Positions 5,715 through 10,196 of a stretch of DNA of 10,196 bases are shown piece after piece. A model generated the notes under the pieces. It did no database searches and had not been told where the DNA came from. It saw nothing but the letters and a program-made list of their open reading frames with translations. Location: positions 1-10,196 of the forward strand of contig DATGUS010000039.1 in NCBI GenBank assembly GCA_035301245.1. Reading direction: 5' to 3'. Positions within the stretch are counted from its first letter, which is position 1. The number at the start of each line of letters is the position of its first letter. The position numbers were made by a program, and so were the translations under genes. Source of the DNA: Alloiococcus sp035301245. GTDB taxonomy: Bacteria > Bacillota > Bacilli > Lactobacillales > Carnobacteriaceae_A.

Positions 5715-6884
5715 ATGGCAATTAAATTTAATCAAGATCGTATGCAAAATTACGAGAATAAAAAAGCAGAATTATCTAAATTGATTCAAAACGGAGCATC
5801 TCAGGAGGAACAAGCAAATGCGTTTGGTGAAATGTATGATGCGTTAGTGAATGACTTATCAGATGAAGTGAAACGTTCAGTATCAAATGAAAACTATGAT
5901 TCTACAGTATTATCTGTACGTGGTGCGAACATGCTGACTAATGAAGAGGTTAAATTCTACAATGAGCTAACAACAGACGTAGGATATAAAGATGAGAAGT
6001 TAATTCCTGAATCAATCATTAATCGTGTATTTGACGATTTAGAGAAAGAACACCCATTTCTAAAATCAATCGATATTAAACCAACTGGAGTTCGTACACG
6101 TATAATTGAAGCGAATCCAGAAGGTCAAGTGGTTTGGGGCAAATTATTTGATGATATCCGTGGACAATTAGATGCAACATTCTCTGAAAAAGATTTAACA
6201 CTTGGTAAGGCAACATGTTTCGTAGTTGTTCCAAAAGATCTTAAAGATACTGGTGTTAATTGGATTGATGCATTTGTACGCGCTCAAATCCGTGAGGCAT
6301 ACGCGGTTGCATTTGAGAAAATGGCAATTTTAGGTGAAGGGCGTCACAAAAATGAGCCGGTTGGATTAATGAAAAACATCGATGTAGATACTGGCGCAGT
6401 AACTGAAAAAGAAGTTGCAGGAACATTCACTTTTGCTGATTCTCAGACTTCTATTAAAGAACTAGCTGGAGCATTAGCAAAACTTTCTGTCGTAACGAAA
6501 GATGGAAAAACTAGATATCGTAATGTTAGAGGCGGAGTAACAGTTGCAGTAAATCCTATCAATGCATTATTCACTGAAGCGGCATTCACTAAGGTTACAG
6601 AAAACAACGTATATGTCACTGCTACGCCATTTGGTGTTAACTTTGTAGAAAATGAGTTCGTACCAGTGGATAAAGCTGTAATTTACCTTGGTAAAAATTA
6701 TACGCTTGGTGTAGGTGGAAATGAAATCGTTCGTTACTATGAACAAACTCTTGCGTTAGAAGATTGCGATTTATACACTGCTAAACAATTTGCTTACGGC
6801 GAACCAAAAGATAACACAACTTCATTAGTTTATGATTTTAAAATCGATGGCATGCCTTCAATTGAAGAAGTAGAAACTTTATAA
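5715..6884 (+). CDS. Major capsid protein, HK97 fold
   Basis: A 389-aa main shell protein. Residues 1 to about 65 are charged and helical, like the scaffold-type N-terminal segment that the protease removes in HK97-like phages. The shell domain follows, with landmarks NEEVKFYNEL (76-85), IINRVFDDLEKEHPFL (101-116), WGKLF, and the conserved NEPVGLM (213-219); the C-terminal half has the VNPINALF and AVIYLGKNY strands typical of the Phage_capsid family. AAAAAGGTGG (5695-5704) lies ten bases before the ATG. The upstream neighbour is the maturation protease and the downstream ones are connector proteins. A terminator immediately upstream sets this gene apart. The exact cleavage point cannot be fixed from sequence. 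Confidence 0.95.
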   Translation: MAIKFNQDRMQNYENKKAELSKLIQNGASQEEQANAFGEMYDALVNDLSDEVKRSVSNENYDSTVLSVRGANMLTNEEVKFYNELTTDVGYKDEKLIPESIINRVFDDLEKEHPFLKSIDIKPTGVRTRIIEANPEGQVVWGKLFDDIRGQLDATFSEKDLTLGKATCFVVVPKDLKDTGVNWIDAFVRAQIREAYAVAFEKMAILGEGRHKNEPVGLMKNIDVDTGAVTEKEVAGTFTFADSQTSIKELAGALAKLSVVTKDGKTRYRNVRGGVTVAVNPINALFTEAAFTKVTENNVYVTATPFGVNFVENEFVPVDKAVIYLGKNYTLGVGGNEIVRYYEQTLALEDCDLYTAKQFAYGEPKDNTTSLVYDFKIDGMPSIEEVETL

Positions 6885-6903
6885 GTGGAAAGCGGTGATT
6901 TAA

Positions 6904-7206
6904 ATGTTAATCACTGATGAGCATGTAAAGAAATTCAAATTAAAAAATAAAATATATCACTCGCGTGAAGATGAAATTATTAAAGATGTATTAAAGTCGT
7001 CATATTTATTCATTACTAATAAGTGTGGCGATTTTTCTATAGATAATAATCATGAAGGTGCTGAGCTTGTATATAATCGTGCAAGATACGAATATAACGA
7101 AGCACTTGAGTACTTTGACAGTAACTTTATGAGCATGGTTACTAACTTTGCACTTAAAAACTTAGATTTTGAAGAGGATGTGACAGTGTATGATTCAACC
7201 GATTAA
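6904..7206 (+). CDS. Head-tail connector, gp6-like
   Basis: A 100-aa protein with the all-helical pattern of gp6/gp15-type adaptors that form the first ring under the portal. The segment YNRARYEYNEALEYFDSNFMSMVTNFALKNL (residues about 57-87) matches the family's core: an arginine/tyrosine helix, an acidic turn, then a hydrophobic helix. Position directly after the capsid gene is standard. GGTG at 6894-6897 lies six bases before the ATG. The gene overlaps the following head-closure gene by 17 bases. Sequence conservation in this family is low, so the call rests on pattern and position together. Confidence 0.78.
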   Translation: MLITDEHVKKFKLKNKIYHSREDEIIKDVLKSSYLFITNKCGDFSIDNNHEGAELVYNRARYEYNEALEYFDSNFMSMVTNFALKNLDFEEDVTVYDSTD

Positions 7207-7552
7207 TAAAAAAGATTCTAACGCATCTGATAAACGTACTCCTGTTACATTTTTCGACGATTCTAAAAGCGGTTTTATTCCAGGTGAAGAAGCTGATGGC
7301 GAGGAGTTATTCTTTTGTATGGCTGACATGTATCAGTCGAGTCAAAAGGACTATGAATCATTGCGATCAACTAATATTCAATATGCAGTAACTCTGATTA
7401 TTCCTGATGCTCGCCCGGATTATATACCGACAGCCAAACACCATTTCATAGTTGATGATGTTTTATATGATGGCTTGAAATTCGATATCGAGATAGTTGC
7501 ACCAACAAGAGATGATGAAGTGAAGATTGTAGGTGTGTATCATGCCAGTTAA
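7190..7552 (+). CDS. Head closure / head-tail joining protein
   Basis: A 120-aa, beta-rich protein. RTPVTFFDD near the N-terminus (16-24), the strand IQYAVTLIIPDAR and the later HHFIVDDVLYDGLKFDIEIVAPTRDD fit the Phage_H_T_join/gp7-like family, whose members form the ring that seals the filled head and receives the tail. The start ATG at 7190 lies inside the end of the connector gene; AAGAGG at 7172-7177 is a slightly distant binding site (12 bases), so translational coupling is likely. It overlaps the next gene by 11 bases. The family is short and divergent; gene order supports the call. Confidence 0.75.
   Translation: MIQPINKKDSNASDKRTPVTFFDDSKSGFIPGEEADGEELFFCMADMYQSSQKDYESLRSTNIQYAVTLIIPDARPDYIPTAKHHFIVDDVLYDGLKFDIEIVAPTRDDEVKIVGVYHAS
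7531..7535 (+). promoter_or_regulatory. Ribosome binding site that sets the gp10-like gene start
   Basis: AGGTG ends six bases before the ATG at 7542. The alternative in-frame GTG at 7533 lies inside this site and would have none of its own, so 7542 is preferred. Confidence 0.6.
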
Positions 7553-7946
7553 AGTCAAAGGGGAACAAGAACTGTTTAGAGCATTAGAACAAAAGCTTGG
7601 ACCCACAATGATGCGTAAATTTGCACATACGGCGCAACGTAAGGCTGCGAACTACATCTTAGAAGAAGTTAAAAAAGAAATGAAAAGAATACCTGGCAAG
7701 TACCGTACGGGTGCGTCTGTTGAAGAAGCGACACTCTTTGGACCAGAAAAAGTTGGTGGAGAGTGGGTTTATACAATTCATTGGCGTGGTGAAAAAGATC
7801 GCTATCGATTAATTCATATCAATGAGTGGGGAACAGTAAGGAATCCAAGTCCACCACTTAAAGGTGCGATTGCTCGTGCGGTTAAGAATTCAGAACGAGT
7901 TTATTATAAGGAAATTGAAAAAGAATTGCGTAGGGAGTTGTTTTAA
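7542..7946 (+). CDS. HK97 gp10-like neck / tail-completion protein
   Basis: A 134-aa basic protein. The N-terminal half is a helix rich in Lys/Arg (about 8-50); PGKYRTGASVEEA and the hallmark YRLIHINEWGTV (88-99), followed by a proline stretch (NPSPPL) and a C-terminal helix, match the HK97 gp10 family, which sits at the head-tail interface. The ATG at 7542 is chosen over the GTG at 7533 because of the AGGTG spacing. The gene overlaps the head-closure stop and its own stop abuts the next ATG without any gap. Order and motif agree; the exact role in the neck is known only from related phages. Confidence 0.82.
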   Translation: MPVKVKGEQELFRALEQKLGPTMMRKFAHTAQRKAANYILEEVKKEMKRIPGKYRTGASVEEATLFGPEKVGGEWVYTIHWRGEKDRYRLIHINEWGTVRNPSPPLKGAIARAVKNSERVYYKEIEKELRRELF

Positions 7947-8339
7947 ATGAAACATATCTTACGTGATTTAATTTTAGATGAACCTAAAATTTCAAAGTAT
8001 CTAAATGAAAAATCAATATACGCTTATCGTATACCGACTGACGCGGAAAAACAAAAAGACGTTATAGTGATGATTGAATTTTTAGATGTTCCAACACCTT
8101 ACACTTATTTTGATGGTGAATATCATCATGAAGAATACCTTGTACAGATTGATGTATTTGCACCTAATAAAAAATATAAAGAGTATCTAAAAGTTAGTGG
8201 TTATATCCAAGATTTAATTGAACAAAAACTAAATTGGAAACTACAGGGTGGTATTGATCAATACGATAAAGAATTAAAAGTTTTTCGTATGGCCAAACGC
8301 TACCGTGGAATCTATAAAATATTAAGGGAGAGATTATAA
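7947..8339 (+). CDS. Tail terminator / tail completion protein (DUF806/DUF3168-like)
   Basis: A 130-aa protein in the slot normally held by the tail terminator, which caps the tail tube and docks to the neck. Its arrangement fits: an N-terminal helix, a strand around YAYRIP, a central EEYLVQIDVFAPNKKYKEY (about 62-80) typical of such proteins, a helix (VSGYIQDLIEQKL) and a final strand/helix with KRYRGIYKIL. AGGGAG at 7932-7937 precedes the ATG by nine bases. The ATG touches the upstream stop, and its own stop touches the major tail protein start, so the three genes form one translational unit. I am confident of the position-based role and less sure which family name applies. Confidence 0.72.
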   Translation: MKHILRDLILDEPKISKYLNEKSIYAYRIPTDAEKQKDVIVMIEFLDVPTPYTYFDGEYHHEEYLVQIDVFAPNKKYKEYLKVSGYIQDLIEQKLNWKLQGGIDQYDKELKVFRMAKRYRGIYKILRERL

Positions 8340-8984
8340 ATGGCAACAAAAAATGCACAATCACCAAGAGCATTCGTAAACGTACGAAACGTTGGGTTTG
8401 CTCAAATTGAAAGTATGGATGAAACAGCAACAAAATATAAATCGGCAATGTTAACACGTGGGGTTAAATCCGTGTCTTCTGAATCAAGTTCAGAGCCAAA
8501 AGTAACATATGCTGATGGTTTGGAAATTGAATCTGGTCGTTCAAACGGTAGTCGTACAATTTCACTATTAATGCATGAATTTAGTGGGGAAGTACGCGAT
8601 TATATTTTCGGTGATACACCAGATGAACAAGGAATCACAGCAGAAAGACGTAACCAAGTGACACCAGAAGTGGCGTTTTGGTTTGTACATGAACGTCGTG
8701 ACGGCACATTTAAAGTGTACTTATTCCCACGTTGTATCTTTAATGAGCCGAACCTAGAAGCGAACCAAGAAGAAGACGATTATGAGTGGACAGAAGAAAC
8801 TTCTGAAGGTATGGCAATGTATAGACTTTCAGATGAAGTTAGACGTTTTGTTTACGATTCACGAAATGCAACAGGAACTTTAAATGATTTACTCGTAAAA
8901 GTATTTGGGTCAGATTATGAAGGCATTAAAGATATTGAGAATAACATCTTAAAATCTAAAAGTCCTGTAGAAGAAACACTTTAA
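8340..8984 (+). CDS. Major tail protein, phi13 type
   Basis: A 214-aa tail tube subunit. The N-terminal part resembles phi13-type major tail proteins of staphylococcal and other Firmicute siphophages: a 'V..V..A..' start (VNVRNVGFAQIE), GVKSVSSESSSEPKVTYADG (41-60), and the SNGSRTISLLMHEF strand. The middle has the typical EVAFWFVHERRDGTFKVYLFPRC segment, which alternates hydrophobic and charged residues as in a beta-barrel tube protein. AAGGGAG at 8324-8330 lies nine bases before the ATG. The terminator two genes' ends downstream (9168-9197) would let this gene and the next small one form a separate abundant transcript. Confidence 0.9.
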   Translation: MATKNAQSPRAFVNVRNVGFAQIESMDETATKYKSAMLTRGVKSVSSESSSEPKVTYADGLEIESGRSNGSRTISLLMHEFSGEVRDYIFGDTPDEQGITAERRNQVTPEVAFWFVHERRDGTFKVYLFPRCIFNEPNLEANQEEDDYEWTEETSEGMAMYRLSDEVRRFVYDSRNATGTLNDLLVKVFGSDYEGIKDIENNILKSKSPVEETL

Positions 8985-8998
8985 TAGGAGTGATTTAA

Positions 8999-9181
8999 AT
9001 GACAAAAGAAAAAGCGAAGAAGCATGAAAAATATCTTGTTCTAAAGACATTTTTAGATGGTCAAGATAATGGTAAGCGTTATGTTGAGGGTGAAACGTAC
9101 CCGAAACCAGTAAATAAAAAAGTATCAAAAGAACGTATCAAGGAATTGCAAGAAAAAGGCGGAATTGGAGAGAAGATTTAA
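8999..9181 (+). CDS. Small conserved-position tail-region protein of unknown function
   Basis: A 60-aa, lysine-rich protein between the major tail protein and the tail chaperones. A good site, AGGAG (8986-8990), lies eight bases before the ATG, so it is a real gene despite its size. The pattern FLDGQDNGKRYVEGETYPKP followed by KVSKERIKELQEKGGIG recalls a small phage module of the form 'Y..G..YP......s.eRi..L' that I have seen in phage structural regions, but I cannot name a function. No membrane segment, signal or catalytic motif is visible. Its last codons form the left arm of an intrinsic terminator and the stop codon lies in the loop. It may be a tail-tube accessory or chaperone; this is inference from position only. 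Confidence 0.75.
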   Translation: MTKEKAKKHEKYLVLKTFLDGQDNGKRYVEGETYPKPVNKKVSKERIKELQEKGGIGEKI

Positions 9182-9197
9182 TTCTTCTCTCTTTTTT
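9168..9197 (+). terminator. Intrinsic terminator after the major-tail gene pair
   Basis: GAGAGAAGA (9168-9176) and TCTTCTCTC (9183-9191) form a perfect 9-bp stem with a 6-base loop, followed by six T (9192-9197). The stop codon at 9179-9181 lies in the loop. It separates the abundant tail-tube genes from the chaperone and tape-measure genes, which are needed in smaller amounts; partial read-through is therefore the likely function. Confidence 0.82.
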
Positions 9198-9225
9198 ATT
9201 TGAATTTTAAAGGAGATAAATATCA

Positions 9226-9582
9226 ATGAAACGAAATTTTATTAAATTAATTAAAAACCCAGAAGAAGTACTTAAAGGTGCAGAACCTTTATATAACACA
9301 TATGTATCACCAAATTTTGTACCGTACAGAAAAATGTATGAAGCTTTAGAGATTTTAGAAAAGAACTCAAGTGATGACAGTGACGTATCACAACTTGAAA
9401 TGACAAATATTATGATTGATTTTATTTGTGAACTATACGGTAATCAATTCAAAAAAGATGATGTGCTAGATGGTATGCACTCGCCTAATGCAAACGAAGA
9501 AATCGAAAATCAAATTCAATTCTTCGCGCAAGGTGTACAAAGCGACGAACAAAAAAAGGAACTCAAAGCTCTACTGAAGTAA
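9226..9582 (+). CDS. Tail assembly chaperone, gpG-like (zero-frame product)
   Basis: A 118-aa cytoplasmic chaperone that coats the tape measure protein during tail assembly and is absent from the virion. It occupies the fixed slot between the major tail protein and the tape measure, is helical and acidic, and its sequence (PLYNTYVSPNFVPYRKMYEALEIL, then MTNIMIDFICELYGNQFKKDDVLDGM) is of the gpG-like type of Firmicute siphophages. AAAGGAGAT (9209-9217) lies eight bases before the ATG. Near its 3' end is the slippery heptamer A-AAA-AAG; ribosomes that do not slip read seven more codons (ELKALLK) and stop at 9580-9582. Confidence 0.88.
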   Translation: MKRNFIKLIKNPEEVLKGAEPLYNTYVSPNFVPYRKMYEALEILEKNSSDDSDVSQLEMTNIMIDFICELYGNQFKKDDVLDGMHSPNANEEIENQIQFFAQGVQSDEQKKELKALLK

Positions 9583-9770
9583 TCACATACACAGAAGCCT
9601 TGAAGAATATGCGTATCGTAATGAGAGAGTTGATGAAAGACGGTAAAGATATCAATGAAATACTTGATATGCCTTACGATTTTGTCATTGAAGTATTACG
9701 AGAAAAAGAACAAGCAGTTCGACGCGTACATGATGAGGATGAAGTAGAGCGTATGCTAGACAGAATGTAA
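9226..9770 (+). CDS. Tail assembly chaperone, gpG-T fusion made by -1 frameshift
   Basis: The frameshifted product. Ribosomes reading 9226-9558 (111 residues) slip back one base at A-AAA-AAG and continue in the -1 frame from 9558 to the stop at 9768-9770, adding 70 residues for a 181-aa protein. The -1 frame is fully open over this stretch. The added part, with MRELMKDGKDINEILDMPYDF, is like the T domain of such chaperones, which in lambda recruits the tail tube protein to the gpG-coated tape measure. The first ATG of the -1 frame (9609) has no binding site, so separate translation is unlikely. The coordinates span a join with one base (9558) read twice. Confidence 0.85.
9552..9558 (+). promoter_or_regulatory. 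Programmed -1 ribosomal frameshift site A-AAA-AAG
   Basis: Seven A (9551-9557) followed by G give the heptamer A-AAA-AAG in exactly the right phase: zero-frame codons AAA (9553-9555) and AAG (9556-9558). This is one of the most efficient bacterial -1 slip sites. An AGGTG at 9531-9535, 16 bases upstream, could act as a stimulating Shine-Dalgarno element, as in dnaX, though the distance is on the long side. I see no convincing stem-loop directly downstream. Confidence 0.88.
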
Positions 9771-9786
9771 GAAGGGAGGTAAAGAT

Positions 9787-10196
9787 ATGGCAAAATTACC
9801 AGGGTTAAACATAGAGATGGGACTCGATCACACAAATGTTACTAAATCCATGAAATCTTTAAAAAGTGAGATATCTTTAGTTAACTCAGAAATGCGTAAA
9901 AACATGAGTGCGTTCGACTACTCAGAACGTAGCGCTCAGAAATATCAAACACGTTTAGACGGCCTTGAAAAGAAGTTAAAGATTCAAGGCGAAGTTGTCA
10001 AGAATGCGAAAAAGAATCTATCCGATATGAGCGAAGAATTCGGAGAGAATTCAGAGCAAGCCAAGAAAGCTGAACGTCAGTTGAACAATGCTGAAGCACA
10101 GTATAACAACTTAGAACGCTCTGTTGATAAAGCGAAGTTACAACTTGAAGAGTTTAATAAAGAACAAGATATTTCTGAGAATAAGTGGACTCAATG
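9787..10196 (+). CDS. Tail tape measure protein, N-terminal part (continues past window)
   Basis: The frame is open from the ATG at 9787 to the right edge, giving 136 visible residues of what is usually a protein of many hundreds to over a thousand residues. AAGGGAGGT (9772-9780) lies six bases upstream and is among the strongest binding sites in the window. The N-terminus (LPGLNIEMGLDHTNVTKSM, then helices with SLKSEISLVNSEMRKN and long charged coiled coils such as QAKKAERQLNNAEAQYNNLE) is typical of tape measure proteins of Firmicute siphophages, which set tail length and act in DNA ejection. Position after the frameshifted chaperone pair confirms the role. The rest of the gene, including any lytic domain, is outside the window. 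Confidence 0.93.
   Translation, partial: MAKLPGLNIEMGLDHTNVTKSMKSLKSEISLVNSEMRKNMSAFDYSERSAQKYQTRLDGLEKKLKIQGEVVKNAKKNLSDMSEEFGENSEQAKKAERQLNNAEAQYNNLERSVDKAKLQLEEFNKEQDISENKWTQ

Noticed and set aside
8194..8457. Open frame on the - strand, 87 codons, hydrophobic N-terminus
   Set aside because: It is antisense to the tail terminator and major tail genes; the apparent hydrophobic stretch is a by-product of complementary codons and there is no promoter or ribosome site.
9609..9770. Separate gene for the T part of the tail chaperone starting at ATG 9609
   Set aside because: No ribosome site upstream, and the frame continues upstream to the slip site; the frameshift explains it better.
1..10196. 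Search for CRISPR arrays, tRNA genes, insertion sequences, integrase, attachment sites and defence genes
   Set aside because: Nothing resembling any of these was seen; the window is filled by the phage late module.

Overview
The window is a late-gene block of a tailed siphovirus, free or integrated, from a low-GC Firmicute. Every supported gene is on the + strand, packed with short overlaps and AAGGAGG-type ribosome binding sites. The protein types (a RinA-family activator, an HNH endonuclease followed by a P27-type small terminase, a phi13-type major tail protein, a frameshifted tail chaperone) match cos-type phages of Staphylococcaceae (Staphylococcus, Macrococcus, Mammaliicoccus and relatives). 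That host assignment is inferred from protein families and AT-rich codon use; no host gene or attachment site is visible.

Layout. Positions 1-766 are the end of the early/nucleotide-metabolism region: a nucleoside 2-deoxyribosyltransferase cut by the left edge, then a trimeric dUTPase. Positions 778-1191 encode a RinA/ArpU-type activator, which in related phages switches on the late operon. The 149-bp gap at 1192-1340 is a control region: a TGGCAC direct repeat one helical turn apart, overlapping the end of the activator gene; a -10-like element; a perfect 8-bp palindrome; and a strong intrinsic terminator. Next comes the packaging module: HNH nuclease (1341-1640), a 110-bp G/C-rich gap full of short repeats that is the best cos candidate (1641-1750), TerS (1751-2077) and TerL (2074-3735). 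The head module follows: portal (3758-4897), ClpP-like maturation protease (4894-5682) and HK97-fold capsid protein (5715-6884). The connector/neck set is gp6-like connector, head closure, gp10-like protein and tail terminator (6904-8339). The tail begins with the major tail protein (8340-8984), a small unknown protein (8999-9181), tail assembly chaperones made by a -1 frameshift at A-AAA-AAG (9226-9770), and the start of the tape-measure gene (9787 to the right edge).

How it works together. The activator is inferred to start late transcription just upstream of the HNH gene. HNH, TerS and TerL cut at cos and pump DNA through the portal into a procapsid of capsid protein matured by the protease. 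The connector proteins close the head and join it to a tail tube whose length is set by the tape measure with help from the two chaperones.

The gene order is the usual one and I see no undescribed defence or accessory system. The least ordinary features are regulatory. Three intrinsic terminators lie inside or at the head of the late operon, two of them overlapping the stop codon of the upstream gene. The activator gene ends within a probable operator. The candidate cos region carries four sets of phased direct repeats.
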